NCBI RefSeq assembly: GCF_036010505.1
Contig: NZ_CP108569.1
Span: 3,941,001-4,005,000 of the forward strand
Direction of reading: 5' to 3'
Origin: Streptomyces sp. NBC_01197
GTDB lineage: Bacteria; Actinomycetota; Actinomycetes; Streptomycetales; Streptomycetaceae
Length of the DNA stretch: 64,000 nucleotides
The position numbers and the translations under genes were made by a program. The notes beneath the pieces were generated by a model. The model was not told the origin of the DNA, made no database searches, and saw nothing but the letters and a program-made list of their open reading frames with translations. Positions 16,591 through 26,218 of the stretch are shown one piece after another (the stretch's first letter is position 1; the number at the start of each line of letters is the position of its first letter).

Positions 16591-16663
16591 AGCGGACGAC
16601 CAGGTTCGAACTGGCGACCTCAACCTTGGCAAGGTTGCGCTCTACCAACTGAGCTACGTCCGC
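16591..16663 (-). tRNA. tRNA-Gly (GCC), copy 2
   Basis: Identical in sequence to the gene at 12252-12324, with the same anticodon GCC and the same immediate flanks (identity 16580-16664 with 12241-12325). Its similar terminator makes this a duplicated tRNA unit bracketing the ABC/two-component module. Confidence 0.95.
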
Positions 16664-16749
16664 AGATTGCATCCGACCGGCTTTCACCGGGCGGTGCGAA
16701 CACCACTCTACCCGACGGTCCGAGTGGACCGGTCCGGAGAGCGATGCAG

Positions 16750-16821
16750 AGCGGGTGACAGGAATTGCACACTGCGCCTTCCCCCTGGAAGGGGGATGTT
16801 CTACTACTGAACTACACCCGC
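16750..16821 (-). tRNA. tRNA-Gly (TCC)
   Basis: A 72-base cloverleaf on the minus strand with acceptor GCGGGTG/CACCCGC and anticodon loop CTTCCAG, reading GGA. It is an isoacceptor of the neighbouring GCC gene and is read in the same direction, 86 bp upstream of it. Confidence 0.94.
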
Positions 16822-16923
16822 ACGCTGCTTCGAACGGGGCCTTTCGGCCTCGCCCTTCGGCGTGCTCCAGACTCTAGCTGACCAGCAGGGGTGGAATGCA
16901 AGTCGGGCACTCCGAGGGGGAGT

Positions 16924-16992
16924 CGGCCAAGAGTCGGCGAGGAGCCGGCCAACGAGTCAGGGAGGAGCCGGCCAAGAGTCGGCGAGGAGCCG
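16924..16992. repeat. 24-bp direct repeat between tRNA-Gly and lsr2-like gene
   Basis: CGGCCAAGAGTCGGCGAGGA plus four more bases at 16924-16947 recurs at 16969-16992, 45 bp apart, with shorter related pieces (GAGTCGGC, GAGCCGGC) around them. No gene covers it. Confidence 0.65.
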
Positions 16993-17042
16993 ACCGCGAG
17001 TCGACCCCGGTCGGCCACGCCCGCCGACCGGCCCGGGGCGGG

Positions 17043-17360
17043 TCAGCCGGCCGCGTTGAACGCCTCGTAGACCTTCTTCGGGATGCGACCCCTGGCCGGG
17101 ACTTCCATCTTGTTGGACCGGGCCCAGGCGCGGACCGCCGCCGGGTCGGGTGCCACCGAGGTGTGCCGGTAGGCCTTGCCCGACTTCGACTGCTTTCGAG
17201 CCGCCTCCAGGAACGGTGCCAGTGACTTGCGCAGTTTCTTTGCATTGGCGGTATTCAGGTCGATCTCGTACGACTTCCCGTCGAGACCGAAGGTGACCGT
17301 TTCCGCCGCTTCTCCGCCGTCGATGTCGTCGGAGAGCGTGACCACTACTCGCTGAGCCAC
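17043..17360 (-). CDS. Lsr2-family nucleoid-associated protein
   Basis: A 105-residue xenogeneic-silencing type protein. The N-terminal dimerisation domain begins MAQRVVVTLSDDIDGGEA and carries the F-L-D-G-KSYEIDL strand. The C-terminal DNA-binding domain contains VRAWARSNKMEVPARGRIPKKV, including the Arg-Gly-Arg hook (RGR) that enters the minor groove of AT-rich DNA. It is a full-length copy. The position next to purS matches the second Streptomyces Lsr2 paralogue (often called LsrL), so it is probably not the main Lsr2. It is divergent from purS with about 360 bp between starts, and the phased repeats at 17579-17622 lie in that gap. Confidence 0.93.
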   Translation of the reverse strand: MAQRVVVTLSDDIDGGEAAETVTFGLDGKSYEIDLNTANAKKLRKSLAPFLEAARKQSKSGKAYRHTSVAPDPAAVRAWARSNKMEVPARGRIPKKVYEAFNAAG

Positions 17361-17723
17361 GGACTTCGGTCCTTTCCTTCGACATCACCGCGCCTGCCCG
17401 GGGTCACGCAGGCGTGCCGCCGTGTTGACGTGCTGTGATGTCGGCCTTACGGCTGATTTTTAGTTACGCCAATTCCTTTGTACAGCGGAAGGCGTCGCAT
17501 TGTGAAGCCCACCCAATTACATGCGCGTGTCCGAGTGCAATCCGGTAGGCGGATTTTTTCGAGGATTTTCCGCCGGTGTTGTCGGTCCGTTGTCGGTCGG
17601 TTGTCGATCCCTTGTCCGGCCCGATATCCGACCGTGATCGGGCCGGTCCGATATCTACCCGCGTAGATTCTGTGGGCAGGTAGTGTGATGGGACCGCCTT
17701 CGCACCACACACCGGGAGTGCCA
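17361..17723. other. Divergent lsr2-like / purS intergenic region, relatively AT-rich
   Basis: No coding frame is convincing. Compared with its surroundings the part from 17450 to 17570 is AT-rich (runs such as ATTTTTAG and GGATTTTTTCG). It then carries four phased 11-bp repeats and two copies of CCGATATC (about 17621 and 17648). Promoters for both genes must lie here. AT-rich tracts are the usual targets of Lsr2 proteins, so self-binding is possible. Confidence 0.6.
17579..17622. promoter_or_regulatory. Four 11-bp phased direct repeats (candidate operator)
   Basis: Units begin at exactly 17579, 17590, 17601 and 17612: TTGTCGGTCCG, TTGTCGGTCGG, TTGTCGATCCC, TTGTCCGGCCC. The 11-bp period puts them on one face of the helix, and they stand about 100 bp upstream of the purS start. 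This pattern suggests an array of binding sites; the protein is not known. Confidence 0.6.
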
Positions 17724-17975
17724 GTGGCACGCGTCGTAGTCGACGTCATGCTCAAGCCGGAGATCCTCGACCCGCAGGGACAGGCGGTGCAGCGTGCACT
17801 GCCCCGTCTCGGTTTCGATGGAATCGCCGACGTCCGTCAGGGAAAGCGTTTCGAGCTGGAGGTCGATGGGCCGGTTGATGACGCCGCCCTCGCCCGTATC
17901 AACGAGCTCGCCGAAACGTTCCTCGCCAACACCGTCATCGAGAACTTCACCGTGAAGGTGGAGGCAGAGAAGTGA
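17724..17975 (+). CDS. purS: Phosphoribosylformylglycinamidine synthase, PurS subunit
   Basis: An 83-residue subunit of the three-part FGAM synthase, which channels ammonia from PurQ to PurL. It shows the compact PurS pattern: [35 protein letters not shown], and a final strand [13 protein letters not shown] 17724 follows GGGAG with good spacing. Its stop overlaps the purQ start by 4 bp, giving translational coupling in a purS-purQ-purL operon. Confidence 0.95.
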   Translation: MARVVVDVMLKPEILDPQGQAVQRALPRLGFDGIADVRQGKRFELEVDGPVDDAALARINELAETFLANTVIENFTVKVEAEK

Positions 17976-18652
17976 CAGCTCGTATCGGAGTCGTCACCTT
18001 CCCTGGCACGCTCGACGACCGGGACGCTCTGCGCGCCGTGCGGCTGGCGGGCGCCGAACCCGTTTCGCTCTGGCATCGTGACAAGGGCATCCAGCAGGTC
18101 GACGCGGTCGTCCTCGCGGGTGGTTTCTCGTACGGCGACTATTTGCGGGCCGGTGCCATCTCCCGCTTCTCGCCGGTGATGGGGACGATCATCGAGCAGG
18201 CGAAGGCCGGTCTCCCGGTCCTGGGTATCTGCAACGGTTTCCAGATCCTCACCGAGTCGCATTTGCTGCCGGGCGCGATGCTCCGGAACAACCATCTCCA
18301 CTTCATCTGCCGCGATCAGAAGCTGCGCGTCGAGAACGCGGAGACCGCCTGGACCGCCGACTACACCGCCGGCCAGGAGATCTCCGTACCCCTCAAGAAC
18401 ATCGACGGCCGTTACGTGGCCGACGAGCGGGTGCTCGACGAGCTGGAGGCCGAGGGGCGGGTCGCTTTCCGGTATCTCGACGGCAACCCGAACGGTTCGC
18501 TTCGCGACATCGCCGGTGTCACCAACGCCGAAGGCAACGTGGTCGGGCTGATGCCGCACCCCGAGCACGCCGTGGAGCCGCTGATCGGTACGGGGCGTAC
18601 CGACGGCATCGGATTCTTCTCCTCGATCCTGAAGAAGCTGGTCAACGCATGA
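17972..18652 (+). CDS. purQ: Phosphoribosylformylglycinamidine synthase, glutaminase subunit
   Basis: A 226-residue class I glutamine amidotransferase. The nucleophile Cys is in [11 protein letters not shown] near residue 87, and the His/Glu pair is in MPHPEHAVE near residue 195. It supplies ammonia to PurL. The GTG start overlaps purS and the stop overlaps purL (ATGA), so the three subunits are made in fixed ratio. Confidence 0.97.
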   Translation: MTARIGVVTFPGTLDDRDALRAVRLAGAEPVSLWHRDKGIQQVDAVVLAGGFSYGDYLRAGAISRFSPVMGTIIEQAKAGLPVLGICNGFQILTESHLLPGAMLRNNHLHFICRDQKLRVENAETAWTADYTAGQEISVPLKNIDGRYVADERVLDELEAEGRVAFRYLDGNPNGSLRDIAGVTNAEGNVVGLMPHPEHAVEPLIGTGRTDGIGFFSSILKKLVNA

Positions 18653-20931
18653 CGACTGAACGAAACGAGAGCGCCGCCAAGGGCCGCCTCGACACCGTCA
18701 AGCACGCCGCCGAGACCCCCGAAGCCGAGCAGCCCTGGAAGGAGCTCGGCCTCAAGGAGGACGAGTACGCGCGGATCCGCGAGATCCTCGGCCGCCGTCC
18801 GACCGGCGCCGAGCTCGCCATGTACTCCGTGATGTGGTCCGAGCACTGCTCGTACAAGAGCAGCAAGGTGCACCTCAAGCAGTTCGGCGAGAAGGTCCCC
18901 GTCAACGACGCGATGCTGGTCGGCATCGGCGAGAACGCCGGTGTCGTGGACGTCGGCCAGGGTTACGCGGTCACCTTCAAGGTCGAGTCGCACAACCACC
19001 CCTCGTACATCGAGCCCTACCAGGGCGCGGCGACCGGCGTCGGCGGCATCGTCCGCGACATCCTCGCCATGGGGGCCCGCCCGGTCGCGGTCGTCGACCC
19101 GCTGCGGTTCGGCGCGGCCGACCACCCCGACACCCGGCGGGTACTGCCGGGTGTGGTCGCGGGCATCGGCGGTTACGGCAACTGCCTGGGGCTGCCGAAC
19201 ATCGGCGGCGAGGTCGTCTTCGACGCCTGCTACCAGGGCAATCCGCTGGTCAACGCGGGCTGCATCGGTGTGATGAAGCACGAGGACATCCACCTCGCGA
19301 AGGCTTCCGGCACCGGCAACAAGGTCATCCTGTACGGCGCCCGCACCGGCGGCGACGGCATCGGCGGCGTCTCGGTCCTCGCGTCCGAGACCTTCGAGTC
19401 GACCGGCCCCGCCAAGCGTCCGGCGGTTCAGGTCGGCGACCCCTTCCAGGAGAAGCTCCTCATCGAGTGCACCCTGGAGATCTTCAAGGAGAAGCTGGTC
19501 GCGGGCATTCAGGACCTCGGCGGCGCCGGGCTCTCCTGCGCGACGTCCGAGCTGGCGAGCGCCGGTTCGGGCGGGATGCGCGTCGAGCTGGACACCGTTC
19601 CGCTGCGCGACTCCTCGCTCTCGCCCGAGGAGATCCTCATGAGCGAGTCGCAGGAGCGCATGTGCGCGATCGTCGAGCCGCAGCACGTCGAGCGGTTCAT
19701 GGAGATCTGCGAGAAGTGGGACGTCATCGCCACCGACATCGGTGAGGTGACCGAGGGCTCGCAGCTGGAGATCTTCTGGCACGGCGAGCAGATCGTGGAT
19801 GTGCCGCCGCGTTCGGTCGCCCATGAGGGGCCCACGTACAACCGGCCCTACGCCCGGCCCGAGTGGCAGGACGCCCTCCAGGCCGACGACGCCAACAAGC
19901 TCCCGCGGCCGGCCACTTCGGCCGAGCTGCGCGAGCAGGTCCTGAAGCTCGTCGCGTCGCCGAACCAGGCGTCCAAGGCGTGGATCACCGACCAGTACGA
20001 CCGTTTCGTGCAGGGCAACACGGTGCTCGCGATGCCCGAGGACGCGGGCATGGTCCGGATCGACGAGGAGTCGAATCTGGGCGTGACCATGGCGACCGAC
20101 GGCAACGGCCGGTTCGCGAAGCTCGACCCGTACGCGGGTGCGCAGCTGGCGCTGGCCGAGGCGTACCGCAATGTCGCCACCACCGGTGCCAAGCCGCTGG
20201 CCATCTCCGACTGCCTGAACTTCGGCTCGCCCGAGGACCCCGCCGTCATGTGGCAGTTCGCCGAGGCCACCCGCGGTCTCGCGGACGGCTGCCTGGAGCT
20301 GGGGACGCCGGTCACCGGCGGCAATGTGTCGCTCTACAACCAGACGGGCGACGCGGCCATCCATCCGACGCCGGTCGTCGCGGTGCTCGGTGTGATCGAC
20401 GACGTCAACCGCCGTACGCCGATGGCGTTCGCGGAGGAGGGTCAGCTGCTCTACCTCCTCGGGGACACCCGCGAGGAGCTGGGCGGTTCAGCCTGGTCGC
20501 AGGTGGTCCACGACCACCTCGGCGGGGTGCCGCCCCGGGTCGACCTGGGGCGCGAGAAGCTGCTCGCGGAGATCCTGATCTCGGCGTCGCGCGACGGCAT
20601 GATCGACGCCGCGCACGACCTCTCCGACGGCGGTCTGATCCAGGCGGTCACCGAGTCCTGCCTGCGTGGCGGGAAGGGCGCGCGGCTGATCGTCCCCGAC
20701 GGTCTGTCCGCGTTCACCTTCCTGTTCTCGGAGTCGGCGGGGCGCGCGGTCGTCTCGATTCCGCGCAGCGAGGAGCTCCGCTTCAACGACATGTGCGGGG
20801 CGCGGGGTCTGCCGGTCACCCGTATCGGTGTGGTGGACGGCGAGGAGATCGAGGTCCAGGGCGAGTTCAGCATCGCGCTGAGCGAGCTGAGGAGCGCGCA
20901 CGAGGCCACGGTTCCGGCGCTGTTCGCCTGA
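18649..20931 (+). CDS. purL: Phosphoribosylformylglycinamidine synthase, PurL subunit
   Basis: A 760-residue synthetase of the small PurL type, which requires PurS and PurQ. Signatures include [12 protein letters not shown] near residue 65, [20 protein letters not shown] near residue 105, [13 protein letters not shown] and [13 protein letters not shown] in the second AIRS-like half, and HDLSDGGL near the end. It makes FGAM from FGAR using ATP. It is the last gene of the operon and is followed by the hairpin at 20985-21019. Confidence 0.97.
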   Translation: MTTERNESAAKGRLDTVKHAAETPEAEQPWKELGLKEDEYARIREILGRRPTGAELAMYSVMWSEHCSYKSSKVHLKQFGEKVPVNDAMLVGIGENAGVVDVGQGYAVTFKVESHNHPSYIEPYQGAATGVGGIVRDILAMGARPVAVVDPLRFGAADHPDTRRVLPGVVAGIGGYGNCLGLPNIGGEVVFDACYQGNPLVNAGCIGVMKHEDIHLAKASGTGNKVILYGARTGGDGIGGVSVLASETFESTGPAKRPAVQVGDPFQEKLLIECTLEIFKEKLVAGIQDLGGAGLSCATSELASAGSGGMRVELDTVPLRDSSLSPEEILMSESQERMCAIVEPQHVERFMEICEKWDVIATDIGEVTEGSQLEIFWHGEQIVDVPPRSVAHEGPTYNRPYARPEWQDALQADDANKLPRPATSAELREQVLKLVASPNQASKAWITDQYDRFVQGNTVLAMPEDAGMVRIDEESNLGVTMATDGNGRFAKLDPYAGAQLALAEAYRNVATTGAKPLAISDCLNFGSPEDPAVMWQFAEATRGLADGCLELGTPVTGGNVSLYNQTGDAAIHPTPVVAVLGVIDDVNRRTPMAFAEEGQLLYLLGDTREELGGSAWSQVVHDHLGGVPPRVDLGREKLLAEILISASRDGMIDAAHDLSDGGLIQAVTESCLRGGKGARLIVPDGLSAFTFLFSESAGRAVVSIPRSEELRFNDMCGARGLPVTRIGVVDGEEIEVQGEFSIALSELRSAHEATVPALFA

Positions 20932-20984
20932 GGCCGGTGGTGTGGTGCCCGGGCCTGCGTGACAGTGGGCTTGCATGACGGATC

Positions 20985-21019
20985 GGCCCCCAGGACTCAA
21001 GGCGAGGTCCTGGGGGGCC
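20985..21019. terminator. Terminator after purL
   Basis: A 12-bp stem (GGCCCCCAGGAC with GTCCTGGGGGGCC) with a 10-base loop lies between the convergent purL and DUF805 genes and may work in both directions. Confidence 0.7.
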
Positions 21020-21042
21020 GTGCTGTGCTCAGGCCGGCCGGA

Positions 21043-21399
21043 TCAGTAGCCGGCGGCCGCCTTCGGGTCGGGCCCGTGGGCGTTGCTCTGCCGCTCGCCC
21101 TCGGAGGCGAGGAAGACGAGCAGGATGATCCAGCCCACGAGCGGGACGATCACGATGAATATCCAGCCGCCCGACCTGCCGGTGTCGTGCAGGCGGCGCA
21201 CGGTCACGGCGAGCGTCGGCAGCAGGACGGCGAGGCTGTAGAGGCCACTGAGCCAGTTGCTGTCGAGCACAGCCAGGGAAATGATCGCCAGCACGATGCT
21301 GATGATGATGCTGAACAGCGTGAACATCCAGTACTCCTGGCGCCGTGCGCGCCCGCTGAAGCCCACGTAGTTCTTGAGCACATCGAGATACCAGTTCAC
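21043..21399 (-). CDS. DUF805 small membrane protein
   Basis: A 118-residue protein with the DUF805 hallmarks: an N-terminal FSGRARRQEYWMFTLF motif followed by hydrophobic helices at about 26-48, 52-70 and 82-98, with VRRLHDTGRSGGW between the last two. A short charged tail follows. The function of this family is unknown; it is an integral inner-membrane protein. It is convergent with purL. Confidence 0.9.
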   Translation of the reverse strand: MNWYLDVLKNYVGFSGRARRQEYWMFTLFSIIISIVLAIISLAVLDSNWLSGLYSLAVLLPTLAVTVRRLHDTGRSGGWIFIVIVPLVGWIILLVFLASEGERQSNAHGPDPKAAAGY

Positions 21400-21560
21400 T
21401 TCGGTCCCCCCAAAGTCCTGCCGAGCGGCCCGTCTTGGTTGACGTGCCGGACCGCAGAACCTATGTGGCTTGATGTGGACGGGTCAAGGTGCCGTGTGTG
21501 ACGCACAGATGACCGAGCGAGGTCGGGGCGATGTCGGACTCACCCTCTAGGCTCACTTGC

Positions 21561-22352
21561 ATGCCGCCGTCCCAGAAGCGCGCCCGCCGCTACGACTCCG
21601 TCACGACCCGCACCGCTGTGCTGGCCCAGTTCGAGCATGTGCGGAGCGCGGTGACCGACCTCGCGCCCGACCGGCTCGCGCTGCCCACCCGGCTCGGAGA
21701 CTGGACCGTGCGCGAGCTGGCCGCGCATTGCGCCATGGCCGTCGAGAGCATCAGCAGATGTCTCGACCTGGAGCCCCCGGCCGCCCAGGAACTGGCCCTG
21801 CTGGAATGGCCGTTCGCCACCGCCTCGGTCGCTGACCAGATCTCCGACGACGTCAGGGCGCTCGCCGCCGCCTCCAACCTGGAAGAGCTTTTCAGCCGCA
21901 CCGCCGCCCGGATCGCCGAGCGGCTGCCCGGCGCCGACGGCGAGCGGCTGCTCGCCACCCGCGTGGGCGCCATGCGGCTCTGCGACTACCTGGTCTCGCG
22001 CTGTGTGGAACTGGTCGTCCACACCGACGACCTGAACGCGGCCGCCGGGCTGGAGATCCCGTACGACCGCCAGGCCCTGGCCGCCTGTACCCGGCTCCTC
22101 GCGGATGCCCTCGCGGTCAAGGCCCCGGGGGCGTCGACGGAGGTGCGGGTCCCGCCGTACGCCGTCGTCCAGTGCATCGAGGGCCCCCGCCATACCCGCG
22201 GCACCCCGCCCAACGTCGTAGAGACCGACCCGCTCAGCTGGATCCGGCTGGCCACCGGGCGTACGGAGTGGCAGACGGCCGTCGAGGGGGCGAAGGTCGC
22301 GGCGAGTGGCGAGCGCGCCGACCTCTCGGCTCTGCTTCCCGTCATGAGGTGA
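21561..22352 (+). CDS. Mycothiol-dependent maleylpyruvate isomerase-like / sterol-carrier family protein
   Basis: A 263-residue soluble protein. The N-terminal two thirds is a DinB/MDMPI-like four-helix bundle (QFEHVRSAVTDL, LGDWTVRELAAHCAMAVES, with the metal-type His, and LCDYLVSRCVELVVHTDDL carrying a second His). The last 70 residues (VRVPPYAVVQCIEGPRHTRGTPPNVVE, LSWIRLATGRTEW) match the bacterial SCP-like C-terminal domain. Members are proposed to use mycothiol as a cofactor, but this substrate is unknown. The ATG at 21561 has no strong ribosome-binding site; an earlier in-frame start at 21531 is possible. Confidence 0.78.
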   Translation: MPPSQKRARRYDSVTTRTAVLAQFEHVRSAVTDLAPDRLALPTRLGDWTVRELAAHCAMAVESISRCLDLEPPAAQELALLEWPFATASVADQISDDVRALAAASNLEELFSRTAARIAERLPGADGERLLATRVGAMRLCDYLVSRCVELVVHTDDLNAAAGLEIPYDRQALAACTRLLADALAVKAPGASTEVRVPPYAVVQCIEGPRHTRGTPPNVVETDPLSWIRLATGRTEWQTAVEGAKVAASGERADLSALLPVMR

Positions 22353-22453
22353 CATGGGCTGAGAGGCCCTGAGAGGCCCTGGGAGGAGCTGTGGGCGAAG
22401 CTGCTGGGGCGGGGAAGGGGAACCGGACACCCCACCCGCCCCGTCCAACCGCC

Positions 22454-23248
22454 ATGCACACGCAACGTACCGCCGTCGCCGCCCTGGCCCTCTTCACGCT
22501 GGCCGCCTGCGGCACGGAAAAAGGATCGGCGGGTTCGGGTAACCCGGCCGCCCCGGACGTCCCTCTCACCGGGACCGGCTGGACCGTCGACAGCGTCTCG
22601 GCGGGCGGCACCGTACGGAAGGCCCCGGCGGGTGCCGACATCGCATTCGAGAAGGGACGGGTGAACGGCTCGTCCGGCTGCAACCACTTCAGCGCACCGG
22701 TCACCGTCAAGGACGACACCCTCACCGTCGGCGCCGCCACCAGCACGCTCATCGGCTGTCCGAAGAACCTCCAGGGCTACGAGACGGCTCTCCGCAAGAC
22801 ACTCACCGGCAAACTCGCCGTCCACCTCAGCGGCGGGAAGCTCACTCTGCGTACAGAGAGGGGCGACTCCGTGACCCTCACACGGAAGCCCGCGGAGCGG
22901 ACCCCTCCGCTCGTCGGGACGGCGTGGAAGGTGGACGCGCTGACCGACGGCGCGAGCATGTCCACCCTCCCGCGGGGCACGGCGGGGAAGGCCCGGCTGA
23001 CCTTCGGCAAGGACGGATCCGTCCACGGAAACCTGGGCTGCAACAGGGTCAGCGGTATGGCAAAGGTCACGGGGAGCACCGTCACCTTCGGGCCTCTCAC
23101 CACCACCCGCATGATGTGCGGGGCGCCCGCCATGGCCCTGGAGAGGCAGCTGCTCAGGGTGGCGCACGGCCCTGTGCGCTACGGAATCCAGCACCGCGCG
23201 CTCACGCTCACGGCCCATGACGGGACCGGAATCCGCGCCACCGCATAG
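22454..23248 (+). CDS. META-domain lipoprotein
   Basis: A 264-residue secreted lipoprotein. The signal peptide MHTQRTAVAALALFTLAACG ends in a lipobox LAAC, so Cys19 is probably lipidated. Two META/HslJ-like domains follow, each with the pattern LxGTxWxVD, then a Gly/Ser-rich turn with a conserved Cys (SGCNHFSAP, LGCNRVSG) and a later Cys (LIGCPK, MMCGAP). The paired cysteines may form disulphides outside the membrane. Function in Streptomyces is unknown. It overlaps the open frame in front of purF, whose true start is later. Confidence 0.85.
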   Translation: MHTQRTAVAALALFTLAACGTEKGSAGSGNPAAPDVPLTGTGWTVDSVSAGGTVRKAPAGADIAFEKGRVNGSSGCNHFSAPVTVKDDTLTVGAATSTLIGCPKNLQGYETALRKTLTGKLAVHLSGGKLTLRTERGDSVTLTRKPAERTPPLVGTAWKVDALTDGASMSTLPRGTAGKARLTFGKDGSVHGNLGCNRVSGMAKVTGSTVTFGPLTTTRMMCGAPAMALERQLLRVAHGPVRYGIQHRALTLTAHDGTGIRATA

Positions 23249-23327
23249 CGCCGCGTATCGGTCAGAAGGGACGTCCGGGCGGATCCCCAATTCGGACCAG
23301 TGGTCGATCTCGCCTACACTCGGTGGC

Positions 23328-24854
23328 GTGCCTCGTGGTGATGGACGACTCAACCACGACCTGCTCCCCGGAGAGAAAGGCCCCCAGGACGCTTGTGGCG
23401 TCTACGGTGTCTGGGCTCCGGGCGAAGAGGTCGCCAAGCTCACCTATTTCGGACTGTATGCCCTGCAGCACCGTGGACAGGAGTCCGCGGGCATCGCAGT
23501 GAGCAATGGGTCCCAGATCCTGGTCTTCAAGGACATGGGTCTGGTCTCACAAGTCTTCGACGAAACCTCTCTCAGCTCTCTCCAGGGCCATATCGCGGTG
23601 GGTCATGCCCGCTACTCCACCACCGGAGCCTCGGTGTGGGAGAACGCGCAGCCGACCTTCCGTGCCACCGCACACGGATCGATCGCGCTCGGTCACAACG
23701 GCAACCTGGTCAATACGGCCGAGCTGTCCGCGCTGGTCGCCGAGCTGCCCAAGGAGCACGGCCGCTCCACCCAGCTGGCCGCGACCAACGACACCGATCT
23801 GATCACCGCGCTCCTCGCGGGTCAGACGGATGACGACGGCAAGCCCCTGACGATCGAGGAAGCCGCCCCCAAGGTGCTGCCCGCGGTGAAGGGCGCCTTC
23901 TCGCTCGTCTTCATGGATGAGCACACCCTCTACGCGGCCCGCGACCCGCAGGGCATCCGCCCGCTGGTCCTCGGCCGTCTGGAGCGCGGCTGGGTGGTGG
24001 CATCCGAGTCCGCCGCCCTGGACATCTGCGGCGCCTCCTTCGTCCGCGAGGTCGAGCCCGGCGAGCTGATCACCATCGACGAGAACGGTCTGCGTACCGT
24101 TCGATTCGCAGAAGCGAAGCCCAAGGGCTGTGTCTTCGAGTACGTCTATCTGGCGCGCCCCGACACGGACATCGCCGGCCGGAACGTCTACCTCTCGCGG
24201 GTGGAGATGGGCCGGAAGCTGGCCGCCGAAGCTCCGGCGGACGCCGATCTGGTGATAGCGACGCCCGAGTCGGGCACGCCCGCCGCGATCGGTTACGCCG
24301 AGGCCAGCGGGATTCCGTACGGCTCGGGCCTGGTCAAGAACGCCTATGTCGGCCGGACCTTCATCCAGCCGTCCCAGACGATCCGCCAGCTCGGTATCCG
24401 CCTCAAGCTCAACCCGCTCAAGGAAGTCATCCGCGGGAAGCGCCTAGTGGTCGTCGACGACTCGATCGTCCGCGGAAACACCCAGCGCGCCCTGGTCAAG
24501 ATGCTCCGCGAGGCGGGCGCCGCCGAGATCCATATCCGGATCTCCTCTCCGCCCGTGAAGTGGCCGTGCTTCTTCGGCATCGACTTCGCCACCCGGGCCG
24601 AGCTCATCGCCAACGGCATGTCCGTGGACGAGATCGCGACCTCGATGGGCGCCGACTCCCTCTCGTACATCTCCATCGACGGCATGATCGAGGCGACGAC
24701 CATCGACAAGCCGAACCTGTGCGGCGCCTGCTTCGACGGCGTGTACCCGATGGAACTGCCCGACCCCGAGCTGCTCGGCAAACAGCTGCTGGAGACCGAG
24801 CTCGCGGCCGGACCGGCGAGCACCGCCGCCGCCGAAGCGCTCCGTCGCCCGTAA
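23328..24854 (+). CDS. purF: Amidophosphoribosyltransferase
   Basis: A 508-residue enzyme that makes phosphoribosylamine from PRPP and glutamine, the committed purine step. The Ntn nucleophile Cys is in GPQDACGVYGVW near residue 22, so a short propeptide is probably removed. The glutaminase part contains LQHRGQESAGI. The PRTase signature is RLVVVDDSIVRGNTQ. Cysteines in GCVFEY, WPCFFGID and LCGACFDG are placed as the 4Fe-4S ligands of the Bacillus-type enzyme. GTG 23328 is chosen because upstream residues are not conserved. purM follows 32 bp later. Confidence 0.97.
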   Translation: MPRGDGRLNHDLLPGEKGPQDACGVYGVWAPGEEVAKLTYFGLYALQHRGQESAGIAVSNGSQILVFKDMGLVSQVFDETSLSSLQGHIAVGHARYSTTGASVWENAQPTFRATAHGSIALGHNGNLVNTAELSALVAELPKEHGRSTQLAATNDTDLITALLAGQTDDDGKPLTIEEAAPKVLPAVKGAFSLVFMDEHTLYAARDPQGIRPLVLGRLERGWVVASESAALDICGASFVREVEPGELITIDENGLRTVRFAEAKPKGCVFEYVYLARPDTDIAGRNVYLSRVEMGRKLAAEAPADADLVIATPESGTPAAIGYAEASGIPYGSGLVKNAYVGRTFIQPSQTIRQLGIRLKLNPLKEVIRGKRLVVVDDSIVRGNTQRALVKMLREAGAAEIHIRISSPPVKWPCFFGIDFATRAELIANGMSVDEIATSMGADSLSYISIDGMIEATTIDKPNLCGACFDGVYPMELPDPELLGKQLLETELAAGPASTAAAEALRRP

Positions 24855-24886
24855 GCCCCGCAGGACGACACGAAAGTCCCAGAACC

Positions 24887-25987
24887 ATGTCTGCTGAATC
24901 TTCCGAGCGCGCTCCGCACCAGGCCGCCGGTGCCAGCTACGCGGCTGCCGGCGTCGACATCGAAGCCGGTGACCGCGCCGTCGAGCTGATGAAGGAGTGG
25001 GTGAAGAAGACGCAGCGCCCGGAGGTCGCGGGCCTCGGCGGCCTCGGCGGATTCGCCGGCCTCTTCGACGCCTCGGCCCTGAAGCGGTACGAGCGGCCGC
25101 TCCTCGCCTCCGCCACCGACGGCGTCGGTACGAAGGTCGACCTCGCCCGCAAGATGGGCGTGTACGACACCATCGGCCACGACCTCGTGGGCATGGTCGT
25201 CGACGATCTGGTCGTCTGCGGTGCCGAGCCGCTCTTCATGACCGACTACATCTGCGTCGGCAAGGTCTTTCCCGAGCGGGTCGCCGCGATCGTGAAGGGC
25301 ATCGCCGAAGGCTGTGTGCTCGCCGGCTGCGCGCTGGTCGGCGGCGAGACCGCCGAACACCCCGGACTCCTCGGCGAGGACGACTTCGACGTCGCGGGCG
25401 CCGGTACGGGTGTGGTCGAGGCGGACCGGCTGCTGGGCCCCGAGCGGATCCGCGAGGGTGACGCCGTCATCGCGATGGCCTCGTCCGGACTTCACTCGAA
25501 CGGGTACTCGCTGGTGCGCCATGTCGTCTTCGACCGGGCCGGCTGGACGCTGGACCGGGAGATCGCGGAGTTCGGCAGGACGCTCGGCGAGGAGCTGCTG
25601 GAGCCGACCAGGATCTACTCGCTGGACTGTCTGGCGCTGACCCGCACGACCGAGGTGCACGGCTTCAGCCACATCACCGGCGGCGGCCTCGCCAACAACC
25701 TGGCCCGGGTGATCCCGGACCACCTGCACGCCACGGTGGACCGTTCGACCTGGACCCCGGGCGCGGTCTTCGACGTCGTCGGCAGGGCCGGACAGGTCGA
25801 GCGCCTGGAGCTTGAGAAGACGCTGAACATGGGGGTCGGCATGATGGCCGTCGTCCCGGCGGAGTCGGTGGACGCAGCGCTGGCGACCTTCGAGGACCGG
25901 GGTCTGGACGCCTGGGTCGCGGGAGAGATCACCGGCCGCGGCGATCACGCCACGGGCGCCGAGCTGACCGGGAACTACGCCAAGTAG
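24887..25987 (+). CDS. purM: Phosphoribosylformylglycinamidine cyclo-ligase (AIR synthetase)
   Basis: A 366-residue ATP-dependent cyclase making AIR from FGAM. Signatures are SYAAAGVDIEAGD, LASATDGVGTKVDLA, DDLVVCGAEPLFMTDY, GCALVGGETAEHPG and HITGGGLANNL. The length is normal. The start ATG is weakly preceded by GAAAG, so it is probably coupled to purF transcriptionally. It is the product-linked successor of PurF in this two-gene unit. Confidence 0.97.
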   Translation: MSAESSERAPHQAAGASYAAAGVDIEAGDRAVELMKEWVKKTQRPEVAGLGGLGGFAGLFDASALKRYERPLLASATDGVGTKVDLARKMGVYDTIGHDLVGMVVDDLVVCGAEPLFMTDYICVGKVFPERVAAIVKGIAEGCVLAGCALVGGETAEHPGLLGEDDFDVAGAGTGVVEADRLLGPERIREGDAVIAMASSGLHSNGYSLVRHVVFDRAGWTLDREIAEFGRTLGEELLEPTRIYSLDCLALTRTTEVHGFSHITGGGLANNLARVIPDHLHATVDRSTWTPGAVFDVVGRAGQVERLELEKTLNMGVGMMAVVPAESVDAALATFEDRGLDAWVAGEITGRGDHATGAELTGNYAK

Positions 25988-26218
25988 GCGGCCGGGAACA
26001 GGTCGGGGCCGGGGGACGGGCCGGGACAGGTCGCCGGAGTGCGCACCAGGTCACACGCCGGGTCGGTGCGGACGCGGCTGACCGCCCGTACCGCACCGGC
26101 AGACCGGCGGGCAGTGTGTGGACAGCACTGAACCCGGCCCGTGGCGCAGGCCCTGGACCGGGTCAGTGTGTCAGCGCAGCCGGAGGCCGCGCCGGGAAAT
26201 GCTGTGAGGTGTTGTACG

